Shown here piece by piece: positions 46,870 to 57,039 of a DNA stretch of 64,000 bases; position 1 is the first letter of the stretch; each line of letters opens with the position of its first letter. The DNA is from Takakia lepidozioides (Eukaryota; Streptophyta; Takakiopsida; Takakiales; Takakiaceae). Made by a program: the position numbers and the translations under genes. The stretch lies in the NCBI GenBank assembly GCA_030704615.1, contig CM060734.1, forward strand, positions 44,036,042-44,100,041. The letters run 5' to 3'. The notes beneath the pieces were generated by a model, which was given only the letters and a program-made list of their open reading frames with translations, searched no databases and was not told the origin of the DNA.

Positions 46870-47860
46870 GAATGTAATCCCGACAAAGATGTCAAGCATG
46901 ATCAACCACTCATCCTCATGGGCCCCCACCTCTCCAATATCTATGCTCAACATGGCCGCTTCATTGGACTCATTCCTAATACACGATTAGCATGGTCGTG
47001 GGAGAAATACTCTACTGCAAGCTCATCTCCACAATCACTACAACCCCCGAAACAAGACTTTGCTACCGAATTATATTGGTTGGTTGACCGCTACCTCAAA
47101 GACACTCCCCCCAAGAAACCCCGGTCCCTCACTAGATTGGAAACAGCATGTGCACACCATACCATACTCCAAGATATTCTCACCTTAATTATCAATACAT
47201 TCCAGCTTACTCACTCATACTACTCCAACCCACTGACATGCCCAATGACATTGCACACATTTTCTAGCCCACACCACAGAGACTGTATCTTTGGAGCCAC
47301 ATGTACTGCCACCCAGCACACTTGGGAAGGTCGGGGCCTTGCCCACCCTCCTGGCCCCCTTGCTTACAAAGCTCTTCAATGGCAAAACTTGATGCGCACT
47401 CCTCTCCTCCTGCGTCCACAATCCTCATCCTCACACACCAAATCACACCGAGGACCTCTCACCCTCTCCTACGACTCCCAGAAGATGTTAACTTACTTGC
47501 CACAATTGACCCAACCCAACTTAAATATATTCACACCCCTCCTCTTCCCAAATACCTCAAATGGAAAGAACCCACCCTTACCCTGATGCTACATGTCCAA
47601 AACCCCCTTCATGCAGACATACCGACACATTTCCTCCATTAACTAGAACAATTACTAACCAAAACCCATAAACTAAAGGCCACCATCCATCACCCAACTG
47701 CCCTCCCTCACACCCACGCACCCGCCACACTGCCCCGGATTAGAACAAACAAAGTTTGGAACGTTGCTATACCACGCCCCCCACAGGTCGCGCCAACAAC
47801 GCCTCCCCCTCCAATCCCCGCAATATATCAACAAAACACCATCCCTAAATACCCACCGGC
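46870..47860 (+). pseudogene. Linker region of the LINE between chromodomain and RNase H
   Basis: Frame 1 (to 47586) opens ITECNPDKDVKHDQPLILMG and continues NIYAQHGRFIGLIPNTRLAW. At about 47400 similarity passes to frame 0 (DPTQLKYIHTPPLPKYLKW), which meets a TAA at about 47640 and then continues directly into the RNase H domain. No known fold was recognised. The CNPD..D block followed by GRFIG..P..RL looks like a conserved domain of this element family. Confidence 0.5.
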
Positions 47861-47864
47861 CAAC

Positions 47865-48250
47865 TCACACTACACCGACGGATCCCTCACCAAACCTAAT
47901 GCAAGGTACGGTATCTATCACGCCAACACCAGTCAAGGCGTTGCCCTCAGGCTCCCTGGACCTGCCACCATCCTCATGGCTGAACTCATGGCCATTCACG
48001 ATGCTCTCTCTTTACTCGACACTCCCCCCCCCCCATACTACATCTTCACTGACAGCCTTACCTCACTATTCCTCATCCGTAACCACATCTCTCACCCCTC
48101 TGCCCATCATCACCACCCTGACCGCAACCTTATTTCTGCTATTGTCCAGAGGGTTGTTGCCATCAGCCACCCAGTCCATATACTCAAAGTCCGTTCACAC
48201 ACTGACATTCATGGTAATGAAGAAGCAGACCTATTCGCCCAACTCGGCGC
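47865..48250 (+). pseudogene. RNase H domain of the LINE
   Basis: The four acidic residues of RNase HI are visible: D in HYTDGSLTK (47877), E in LMAELMAIHDAL, D in IFTDSLTSL and D in GNEEADLFAQL, with the VRSHTDIHGN block before the last one. It lies after the RT and chromodomain, as in LINEs that have acquired RNase H. The frame is open from 47643 to 49271. Confidence 0.82.
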
Positions 48251-48599
48251 TTCCCACCCCATAGTTGTACCCAATGATGACCCTATCCACATCGCCTACA
48301 CCCACCCTTTCTGGTTTATACACCCCATACCAGACCCCCCTGCACCCAGACCCATCCGTAACCTCCTGACCATTCTTACCCGAGAAGCAAATAAACAAGC
48401 TACAGCCTCCATCAGCCACACCAAAGTACACATCCAAAAATGGACTCAATCAAGTGTATTGCACCATAAACTCTCAAATCATTTCTGGCTAACCAAAACT
48501 ACTACTGACGCACAAATCCGACAAACACTCAAATTCAGATACGCCCAATACATGGGTCACCAGCGCAAGCACATCTTCTGGCCGCATATGTTCCCATCC

Positions 48600-48680
48600 C
48601 CATACTGTCCATTGTGCTCAACCACTCACCAAGCTCGTGACACCTGGCCACATCTCCTCAGCCAATGTACGCACCCGATT
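48600..48680 (+). other. CCHC zinc-finger of the LINE
   Basis: YCPLCSTTHQARDTWPHLLS followed by QCTHP gives C-x2-C-x11-H-x4-C, the usual arrangement in LINE C-termini (CPLC...H.L..C). It lies in the same frame as the RNase H. Confidence 0.75.
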
Positions 48681-48867
48681 ATACACGGCCTTCATATCAC
48701 GCGACACAACCAGGCAGTCTGGCATCTCCATAAGCTCTTTCTAAACCGTGCTGAAACCAGATGGTTCTCGCTTATAAATGCTGGCACCTACCAAGGTCAG
48801 CCACCCGACCACACTGTGCCACCCTGGCTGCTACCATGCATATATACCCGATCACCATGCTCATGCC

Positions 48868-49271
48868 CTGCCAGGCTTTGCTCGGACATACTCCTTGTAC
48901 AAGGCCTACCCATTAACACCCTACCCCCCACCTCACCATCCCCACAATTCACCATCCATTTCATTGAATTCACATTTTGTCACGATCGCTACCCCAATGA
49001 TTTGATTTTAGAAAAATGTCAAAAATATGCCCCGCTTATCCTTGCAATCCGACGATATGGCTGGAAAACTGGCCCATTAACCGTCATCACCGCCGGTACT
49101 CGAGGCGACATTCATAATGCCAGTATCAATGACATACATGATAACTTCAATATTCCCACTCTTCCCATTCACAAATGTTTCAAAGCAATTCACCTCACGG
49201 CACTCCGTTCACTCACAGCTATTATCACCAACAAACGCCAATTGGAATTTGACACTTCAAATGCACCATAG
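48868..49271 (+). pseudogene. PD-(D/E)XK-like restriction-type domain at the LINE C-terminus
   Basis: PARLCSDILLVQGLP is followed, after about 15 residues, by IHFIEFTFCHDRYPNDLILE, then KYAPLILAIRRYGW and a terminal LHLTALRSL-like helix ending NKRQLEF. The RPD/SD-then-(V/I)E-F-x layout followed by a K..KY..L helix is that of restriction-like endonucleases in Dualen-type elements. Here the usual P-D is S-D and the K of E-x-K is T, so catalysis would be doubtful. The fold is inferred from pattern only. Confidence 0.5.
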
Positions 49272-49350
49272 GTCCCCCTGGGTACCTAGGGGTACGCAGA
49301 CTCCCCTACTTTCTACTGCCAATTGGTGTCCCATAGGACACCTTTCCTTT

Positions 49351-50556
49351 CACTACAGGAAAATGGGGGGGGGGGGTTTGCGACGCCGCAGCCACGCCGC
49401 GGCTTTGTAAAACAGCCCTTTTTCGGGGAGGGGGAAAAATCCAAATTTGCGACGTCCGGGCGTCGCAAGCCCGTCGCCAAAAAAACCGTCGCAAATTTGC
49501 GACCAATGGGGCTCGCAAATAGGCAAAACCGCGATTTGCGACAAAAAAAAAAAAAAAAAAAAAAAAACCTACTCTGCAATGTTGAATTAGCACCATCCGG
49601 GGGTCACGAAGTGCGATGCCCGGACCTCACAATTTAAGGGGTAAATTTGAATTTAGGCGGAAAAATTTGAATTTCAAAAACTTGTTGACAATTGACTCCG
49701 GCGTTGTCCATTGACTCCGGGTCTGTCTTATGGCGATATGTTCATTGTTCTACATATATGATGCAATGCATACTTGAACCTAAGACCTCCACGTTATAAC
49801 ATATCTAAGACATTATAAAGTAACCAACACACTTACGCTACATCTATGTATCACAAAAGCAATCTAAATATATATATATACACATATAAAGATTTCCTTC
49901 AAGAGCCTTCAAGTTCCTTCTCAGGGGGTCTCTCTTGTGACGCCGGGGAGTTGTAACCTCCACAGCCTTAGTGCCCAGCCCCAGCCCCAGCCCCAGCCCC
50001 AGCATCAGCGCCGTTGTTGCACCCCTCCACCGTCAGGCGCCCCAAGCGACGTCTTTGTGATGACCTAAGCTGACCACAACACCATTGCGATCTCTTGTGG
50101 CGACGCTGTTACGACCCCCTGGCGTCGCAACGTTGGGCGTCCAAGCGCGAGGCGCCCCCAGCGATATTTTTGTGAAGTTGAGGGCTGCAAAGCCCAAAAA
50201 TAAATAAATAAATCCCACTATGGTGATGCTGTTGCGACGCCCTAGCATCGCAGAGGCGCTGGGGCTCCCTTAGTGACGCTTTTGCGACGCCAAGGCGTCG
50301 CAACATCCAATTTTTATTTATTTTTGGATTTTCGATGCTGGGGCGTCGCAAGAAATAAAAAATACGTCGCAGCGAGGGCCCTCTTTCCCCCTTCATGCCA
50401 CCTTACGACGGCTGGGCGTCGTAACGGTGTCGCAGCAGGGGATTGCGACGTCGGGGCGTCGCAAAAAAACGCCGCGGGCTCGGCGTCGCAGGCTTAGGGC
50501 CGCGCAGGGCGTGGGGGCGCGGTTGGCGTTGCAAACCCCCCTAATTTGCTGTAGTG
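49351..50556. mobile_element. CACTA-type non-autonomous element with TTT target duplication
   Basis: The left end is cactacaggaaaatgggg and the right end, reversed, cactacagcaaattaggg; both continue into a G-run and gtttgc(g/a)acgcc. It is flanked by ttt on both sides, the 3-bp duplication expected for CACTA elements. The subterminal parts are full of gcgtcgca/tgcgacgc words in both orientations. The interior holds a 29-base poly-A (49538-49566), a ccagcc microsatellite at about 49976-50006 and a tRNA-like remnant at 49765-49845. It encodes no transposase. It interrupts the 3' tail of the LINE. Confidence 0.85.
49976..50006 (+). repeat. CCAGCC microsatellite
   Basis: Five consecutive copies of ccagcc, inside the CACTA-type element. 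Confidence 0.85.
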
Positions 50557-50645
50557 TTTTATAGGGCCCACCCCCGAAATGGGGCAGTAGCCGCAAGGCA
50601 AACTGGCTCTTAGTTACGCCGGCTTCGGCCGGAGTCTTCTCTCTC
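50557..50645 (+). mobile_element. 3' tail of the Dualen-like LINE, beyond the CACTA insertion
   Basis: The segment atagggcccacccccgaaat to ttacgccggcttcggccgga is homologous to 21879-21978. It ends in a perfect 6-bp hairpin with a TT loop (ccggcttcggccgg gives ccggc..tt..cggccgg-type pairing). Because it is cut from the LINE body only by the CACTA-type element, it is the LINE's own end. Such tail hairpins are often the RNA feature recognised by the element's RT. Confidence 0.6.
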
Positions 50646-50859
50646 ACTATTCTGATAGCGGGTGCAGATGAAATGATCCTTGCCCCAGGTGATGTCAAAA
50701 TCCTTGATAAGATGCAACCTTAGTCTCACTGAGCACCTACAAATAGCTACACACATGATAGACTATGTCTTCCTCTCCTCAATCATCAAATCCAAATGTA
50801 ACTTGAATAGTAGGGATTCGATGACATTGAGAATGATCCCATCGTGAATGAAAACACAG

Positions 50860-51180
50860 CTGTCATAATGAGTGGGCTTTGAGGCATGCCCAAATTGGGC
50901 AATGGAAATATGATAAGCCATTGTGGATATTGAGCAAAAAGATTTATGTTTGTCGTCTAGAGATAGCTTCCCATTTGGAATTGAAAAGAATAACCAGATT
51001 CCACAACATAGCAGTCAAATGGCAGTATAAAAGACAATGTTCAATAGTTTCATCTGACTGATACCGCACAAAGAGGATACAAGGGGGAGTCTACGGTAGA
51101 GACAGATGCGACAGGGATGATCCTATTCACTAGCTTCCATAAGAATGTGGAAACTTTGGCCGATCGATCGATCTTTTCTC
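50860..51180 (-). pseudogene. L1-type LINE C-terminal (zf-RVT) fragment
   Basis: On the minus strand the sequence reads KVSTFLWKLVNRIIPVASVS, then LYPLC, and after a frameshift YQSDETIEHCLLYCHLTAML followed by W. The order FLW..., C-x2-C, ET.EH....C...LW is the zf-RVT domain of plant L1 LINEs. It is short and frameshifted, a relic unrelated to the Dualen-like element. Confidence 0.6.
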
Positions 51181-51309
51181 CAAACCTCATTCCATACAGA
51201 TCTCCATGATGCTTTAGAAATACCAACAGGTTCCGATAAATTTATATAAGCTTGTAGCCATACCCATGGAAGCAAATTCGAAGCAACTTCAGTAAAAGAG
51301 CAGGAGCAG

Positions 51310-51690
51310 ATGATGGGAATACCATATCGAAAGGTCATACGTTGCCTTATGTATGTAGCAATTCTCACAAGACCCGATCTTGCCTTTGCTGTAGGTCTGT
51401 TAAGTCGCTTTATTAAAAATCTAGGTTACCTCCATTGGGTTGCGGTCAAGCATGTATTCAGGTATATCAAAGGCACCATTGATTTTGGCATTACATTAGG
51501 TACATGAGCAAATCCGAGATTTTGCAAGGATATTGTGACTCGCAGTATACAGGGGATGTGGATGCAAGGAAATCCATATTTGGTTACTATTTTACCTTGA
51601 ATGACATGGTTATTTCTTAGTACAAAGTTTCTTTAACGTCCAGTGAATTTACAGAGCCTACTACTCAATACACAGCCCATCGAGGGGCCA
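51310..51690 (+). pseudogene. Ty1/copia RT/RNase H fragment
   Basis: A 65-codon frame reads IPYRKVIRCLMYVAILTRPD, then LAFAVGLLSRFIKN and HWVAVKHVFRYIKGTIDFGI, the RT to RNase H junction of plant copia elements. After a stop, GYCDSQYTGDVDARKSIFGY follows, then a TAG in place of the usual Trp and SLTSSEFTEPTTQY. The RNase H D residues are visible. It is a stop-bearing fragment; no LTR was found. Confidence 0.8.
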
Positions 51691-52080
51691 ATGGACGGTT
51701 TGAAGGCACATGTTGAAGGATTGAACCCAATATCACCCAGGTTATGCACAGGCAAGGCACAAACACCCCACCACTAGGCTACCTGCTTAAGTGCTAAGAA
51801 AGATATGATTGATCATGACTCTTGAAAATTCTATCACTAAAGAAGGGACGACCTAAATATAATCTAACTAAAAGAATGGAATAGAGGAGCTATGGGTGAG
51901 TCATAGGCCAATCAATACTTTTATATTATAGATTTGGTCTAATGTTCTTTCAAACACCACGTGGTTTTCGCTATTCTATTCGATCATGTATTAAGGGTTG
52001 TTGGATTCTTGTGAATATTACAACATCTACCTACAATTGTTTCCAAAATGTTAAGTACTACCGTAAGAGAAAAACACTAA
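51690..52080. other. Spacer, no gene seen
   Basis: AT-rich with stops in all frames. It leads into the sugar-transporter array and its right part (caacatctacctacaattgt onward) is array-related intron sequence. Confidence 0.4.
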
Positions 52081-52081
52081 C

Positions 52082-52345
52082 CTGATTGGCGAACCCAACG
52101 TCGTAACCAAAGAAAATCCTGCAAATAATAAGCATGATAACATCTTGAGCTGTAGCATTAAGAACTATTTATGAGGCAAAGTATGTGGAAACAAGGCCCG
52201 CAAAGTGTTTAAGGATGAGGTGAACGTTCGTCTGCAATTTTTTATCGTTGTACTTGGAATAGTTGTTTTCAATGGCATGTCATTCTTGGTACAACATTTG
52301 GGAAAAACAAATTGGCTAGAAAACTGTCCATTGAAGTAACTCCCC
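52082..52345 (-). pseudogene. STP-type hexose transporter exon 2, copy 1 (shortest)
   Basis: Homologous to the other exon-2 copies but with an internal deletion of about 50 bases (the segment giving AGVFLAG...TTRVYG is missing) and several frame breaks. Confidence 0.65.
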
Positions 52346-53486
52346 CTGCCATAAGACAATTATGAGAATGAGTGGATATCAACGATGGTTTTCTAATAGG
52401 TGATATTGAAAAAAAAAACTTTAAACAAAGCTATCTAAAATGAATGTGAAAATTTTTATCAATTTGAAAGCAAACCTAGCAACATTCATTGCAAGATTGG
52501 TTAGCAATTTATTTCAAATGTCCACAAGCATACGAGAAATCCCAATGTCGTATCCAAACATTAGACCACTCTGCGAGCATACATGTCAACACCACGCAGA
52601 GGGTGATGCAACCCGTGTACTCGTTGCTAAAGGATCTTCCCACATAAGGCATGGTCATCCTAACCATCCTGTTGAGGAACAAAAAGATAGACAACCTACA
52701 ATTATAAGTTGAAAAAATACTTAAGGTTATAGGACGTCCACAAGGTTATATTATCAATGTTGTATATATCAACAGACTTCCTTAATACCTCATGACAAAG
52801 ATCTTTGGAAGAACTCCTCTATAAAACCATTGTAGCAAGATAAGTGGCGACCTGAAATTACGAGATAAATTTTTTGCTTGCTAGATTGAGTACCTAGTGC
52901 AGAATAGAGCCCTCGAGTATCACGTATGGTCTGGTGTACATACAATCTTTATAATCTCTTGTGCTTATATTTGAGGGAACTTAGGCTTCTTATATTTGAT
53001 GGTGTCCGTATAGTAATATTGATGGTAATAGTAAAATATTGGTTCTGTGAAATTTTATTCAAGTTAAGCTTGCGTATGATAAGAGGCCGGGAGGAAGTAC
53101 CAAGCAAAACAAAATTGATATCAACGACGGTTTTCTACTAGGTTATATTGAAAGAAAACTTTGAACAAAGTTAGCTAAAAAATGAATGTCGAAATTTGTA
53201 TCAAATTGAAAGCAAACCTAACTACATTCATTTCAAGATTGATTAACAATTTATTTGAAATGTCCATAAGCATACCAGAAATTCCGATGTCGTATCCAAA
53301 CATTAGACCACCCAAAGCTGCAAGCATACATGTCAACACCACGTAGCGGGTGATGAAACCCGGCTAATATCTGGGCTACCTCAAGTTCTCATCACTCTTG
53401 AAAATTCTATTGGAGAGCAAATAATGGACATCTACCTACATTTGTCCCAAAAATATTAAGAACTACCATAAGATAAAAATATTAAT

Positions 53487-53822
53487 CTGATTGGCGAACC
53501 CAACGCCCCAACCAAAGAAAATCCTGCCAAAGGAAAATCCTACAAAAAATGAGCATGAGAACATGTTGAGCTGTAGCATTAAGAACTACTCCGGCAAGAA
53601 AGACTCCAGCTGCAATGAACACAGTTGGTCTGCAACTATATACTCGAGTCGTCCACGAGGCAAAGTATATAGAAACAAGGCCTGCAATGTATAAGGATGA
53701 GGTGAACGCATGCAATTTTTTATCGTTGCACTTGCAATAGTTGTTTTCGATGGCATGTCTTTCTTGGTACCACACTTGGGGATAAAACTTGGCTAGGAAA
53801 TTGTCCATTGATGTAACCTCAC
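53487..53822 (-). pseudogene. STP-type hexose transporter exon 2, copy 2
   Basis: It reads GEVTSMDNFLAKFYPQVWYQ, then ENNYCKCNDKKLHAFTSSLY, FASWTTRVYSCRPTVFIAAG and FLAGVVLNATAQHVLMLIF. These correspond to the first external loop and transmembrane helices 2-4 of plant STP proton/hexose symporters (F..F.P.V, NNYCKY, AFTSSLYLAGL, GRR). The GRR-type motif is SCRP here, so a conserved arginine is lost, and the end after CRIFL carries a duplication and frame change. It is a pseudogene copy. Confidence 0.75.
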
Positions 53823-54232
53823 CTGCCATAGGAAGAACAATTGTGAGAATGAGTGGATATCACCGACGGTTTTCTAATATGTGATTTTGAAAGGAAACTT
53901 TGAACAAAGTTGTCTAAAGAATAAATGTGAATTTTTTTTATCAATTTGAAAGCAAACCTAGTAACATTCATTTCAAGATTGGTTAGCAATTTATTTCAAA
54001 TGTCCATAAGCATACCATAAATCTCGATGTCGTATCCAAACATCAGACCATCCGAAGCTATAAGCATACATGTCAACATTACGTAGAGGTGATGTGATTC
54101 GGCTATCTGGGCTACCTCAAGTTCTCATCACTCTTGAAAATTATATTGGAGAGCAAATAATGGACATCTACCTACATTTGTCCCAAAAATGTTAAGAACT
54201 ATCATAAGATAAAAACACTAACCTGATTGACG

Positions 54233-54542
54233 AACCCAATGCCCCAACTAAGGAAAATCCTGGTAAAAATGAGCATGAGAACATCTTGAGCTATAGCATT
54301 AAGAACTACTCATGCAAGAAAGACTCCAGCTACAATGAACATAGTTGGTATGCGACCATATACTCAAGTTGTCCACAAGGCAGAGTATGTGGAAGCAAAA
54401 CCCGCAATGTATAAGGATGAGGTGAACGCATACAATTTTTTATCGTTGCACTTGCAGTAGTTGTTTTCGATGGCATGTTGTTCTTAATACAACACTTGGA
54501 GAAAAATCTTGGCTAAGAAATCGTCTATTGAGGCAACCTCAC
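54233..54542 (-). pseudogene. STP-type hexose transporter exon 2, copy 3
   Basis: Homologous to 54944-55261 at DNA level over its length, with in-frame stops and small deletions that break the transporter frame. Both splice borders (ctgattg side and cacctgcc side) are still recognisable. Confidence 0.7.
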
Positions 54543-54943
54543 CTGCCATAAGAAGAACAATTGTGAGAAAGAGTGGATATCATTGACAGTTTTTTAATAA
54601 GTGATTTTGAAAGAAAACTTTGAACAAAGTTGTCTAAAAATGAATGTGAAATTTTTTATCAATTTGAAAGCAAAACCTAGCAACATTCATTTCAAGATTG
54701 GTTAGCAATTTATTTCAAATGTCCATAAGCATACCAGAAAATCTCGATGTCGTATCCAAACATTAGACCATCTGAAGCTGCAAGCGTTCATGTCAGCATC
54801 ACGTAGCGGGTGATGCGACCCGACTATCTGGGCTATCTCAAGTTCTCATCACTTTTGAGAATTCTATTGGAGAGCAAATAATGGACATCTCCCTACATTT
54901 GTCCCAAAAATGTTAAGAACTATCATAAGATAAAAACACTAAC

Positions 54944-55261
54944 CTGATTGACGAACCCAATGCCCCAACCAAGGAAAATCCTGCCAAAAATAAGCATGAG
55001 AACATCTCGAGCTATAGCATTAAGAACTACTCCTGCAAGAAAGACTCCAACTGCAATGAACATAGTTGGCCTGCGACCATATACTCGAGTTGTCCACGAG
55101 GCAAAGTATGTGGAAACAAAGTCCGCAATGTATAAGGATGAGGTGAACGCCTGCAATTTTTTATCGTTGCACTTGCAATAGTTGTTTTCGATGGCATGTT
55201 GTTTTTGATACCACACTTGGGGAAAACTTGGCTAGGAAATTGTCCATTGAGGTAACCTCAC
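54944..55261 (-). pseudogene. STP-type hexose transporter exon 2, copy 4 (best preserved)
   Basis: Open from the acceptor (cttatggtag) to the donor (caatcag|gttagtg), 318 bases. The frame reads WYQKQHAIENNYCKCNDKKL, AFTSSLYIADFVSTYFASWT, VYGRRPTMFIAVGVFLAGVV and GRIFLGWGIGFVNQ. The conserved GRR and the G..LG.GIGF.NQ of helix 4 are intact. A base change near the exon start breaks the frame (the frame opens at MWYQK). The gene would need at least two further exons, which are not in the window. Confidence 0.78.
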
Positions 55262-55672
55262 CTACCATAAGAAGAACAATTGTGAGAATGAGTGGATATC
55301 ATTGACGGTTTTTTAATAGGTGATTTTGAAAAGAAACTTTAAACAAAGTTGTTTAAAGAATGAATGTAAAACATTTTATCAATTTGAAAACAAACCTAGT
55401 AACATTCATTTCAAGATTGGTTAACAATTTATTTCAAATGTCCATAAGCATACCGGAAAATCTCGATGTCGTATCCAAATATTAAACCACCCGAAGCTGC
55501 AAGCATACATGTCAACATCACGTAAAGGGTGATGCGACCTGGCTATCTGGGCTACCTCAAGTTCTCATCACTGTTGAAAATTCTATCGGAGAGCAAAGAA
55601 TGAACATCTACCTACATTTGTCCCAAAAATGTTAAGAACTATCATAACATAAAAACACTAACCTGATTGGCG

Positions 55673-55982
55673 AATCCAATGCCCCACCCAGAAAAATCCT
55701 GCCAAAAATGAGCATGAGAACATGTTGAGCTGTAACGTTAATAACTACTCCTGCAAGAAAGACTCCAACTGCAATGAACATAGTTGGTCTGCAACCATAT
55801 ACTCGAGTTGTCTATGAGGTAAAGTATGTGGAAACAAAGCCCGCAATGTATAAAGATGAGGTGAACGCCTACAACTTTTGATCGTTACACTTGCAGTAGT
55901 TGTTTTCGATGACATGTCGTTCTTGATACAACACTTGGGGAAAAAACTTGGCTAAGAAATCGTCCATTGAGGTAACATCAAC
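55673..55982 (-). pseudogene. STP-type hexose transporter exon 2, copy 5
   Basis: Homologous to 54944-55261 along its length, with stops and single-base deletions that break the frame. Donor (caatcag|gttagtg) is intact. Confidence 0.7.
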
Positions 55983-56154
55983 TGCCATAAAAAGAACAAT
56001 TGTGAGAAAGAGTGGATATCATCAATGGTTTCCTAATAGATGATTTTGAAAGGAAACTTTGAACAAAGTTGTCTAATGAATGCGGAAATTTGTATCAATT
56101 TGAAAGCAAACCCAGCAACATTCACTTCAAGATTGGTTAGCAATTTATTTCAAA

Positions 56155-56458
56155 TGTCCGTAAGCATACAAGAAATCTCGATGTCGTATCCAAACATTAG
56201 ACCACCCGAAGCTGCAAGTATACACGTCAAGTTTCTACACCACGTAAATGGTGATGCGACCGGTGTATTCATTGCTAAAGGATCTTCCCAAATAATCATC
56301 CTAACCATCTTGTTGAGGAACAAAAAGATAAACAACCTACAATTATAAGTTGAAAAAATACTGAGGTTGTAACATGTCCACAAGGTTATATTATCAATGT
56401 TGTATATATCAGCAGACTTCATTAATACCTCACCACAAATATCTTTGGAAAAACTCAT
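56155..56458 (-). pseudogene. STP-type transporter exon 1, outermost copy
   Basis: The minus strand reads [18 protein letters not shown], matching the first transmembrane helix of STP transporters (VACIVAA.GGL.FGYD.GISGGV). Upstream of it is a hydrophobic stretch and an ATG at 56458, perhaps not the true start. Shorter copies of this exon lie at about 52530-52640, 53250-53370, 53990-54105, 54710-54830 and 55430-55545. Confidence 0.7.
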
Positions 56459-56599
56459 CTACAAAACCATTTTAGCAAGATAAGTGGCAACCTACAATTA
56501 CGAGAGAATTTTTTGTTTTGCTAGCTTGAGTACCTAGTGCAGAATAGAGCCCTCTAGTATCGCGTATGGTGTGGTATGCATACAATCTTTGTAATCTCT

Positions 56600-57035
56600 T
56601 CTACTTATACTTGAAGAAACTTGGGCTTCTATTTGATGGTGTCCGTTTTATAATAATATTGATGGTAATAGTGAAATTTTGATTCAGGTTAAGTTTGCGT
56701 ATAACAAGAGGCCGGAAGGAACTTCCAAAGCAAAGCTAGTCAGATGGAAAGATGTATGTGTCTGATGAAGTATATATGCTGAGGAAACAAATTAAGACTG
56801 TAAAGAAGTAGATTCAAAACTCTATGCAAACGCATGAGAAAGCCAACAAATTGAAATATAAAACAAGTTTGGAGGAGTGTCTTGGTATTTGTGAGGGCGG
56901 TGTTCTGAATTTTCTTGAGTATAAGGCATTTGGGGCCCAAGCGTGGAAGCTTTTGGAAGTTGGGGAGGAGGGAACAGTGTTTTTCCATGACGCTTGGGTC
57001 TCTTCAGCTGATGTGATTCCGAAAGTTGATTATCA
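56600..57035. other. Spacer before the chromovirus, no gene assigned
   Basis: The sequence to about 56740 is the outer duplicate of the transporter array. From about 56820 to 57060 a + frame of 84 codons is open (CLGICEGGVLNFLEYKAFGA) without a recognised family. The sequence passes without LTR or primer site directly into the gag frame. Confidence 0.45.
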
Positions 57036-57039
57036 CCTT

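Larger units (their letters stand above)
42671..50645 (+). mobile_element. Dualen/RandI-like non-LTR retrotransposon, degenerate, with a chromodomain
   Basis: Reading left to right on the + strand are an APE-type endonuclease, a reverse transcriptase, a chromodomain, an RNase H, a CCHC finger and a PD-(D/E)XK-like domain. A 3' tail with a GC hairpin ends near 50645, and a CACTA-type element interrupts it at 49351-50556. The coding parts fall in all three frames with at least five frame changes and one nonsense codon, so it is inactive. No ORF1 precedes the endonuclease and no poly-A tail is visible. Having both an APE and a restriction-like domain is the hallmark of the Dualen/RandI elements first described in Chlamydomonas. 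Confidence 0.7.
52082..56460 (-). repeat. Tandem array of sugar-transporter exon pairs, about 725-bp unit
   Basis: Five copies of one exon and six of another alternate on the minus strand. The starts of the second exon's 3' border are at 52082, 53487, 54233, 54944 and 55673, spaced 746, 711 and 729 (and 1405 for a double unit). Units share intron sequence too, for example tggacatctacctacatttg. The outer blocks 52375-53100 and 56015-56740 are near-copies of each other and carry extra upstream sequence missing from the inner units. This is local duplication of a gene fragment. Confidence 0.85.

Noticed and set aside
49306-49637. Frames around the poly-A and gcgacg repeats
   Set aside because: They lie in the subterminal repeats of the CACTA-type element and include poly-Lys or poly-Phe from the 29-base A run.
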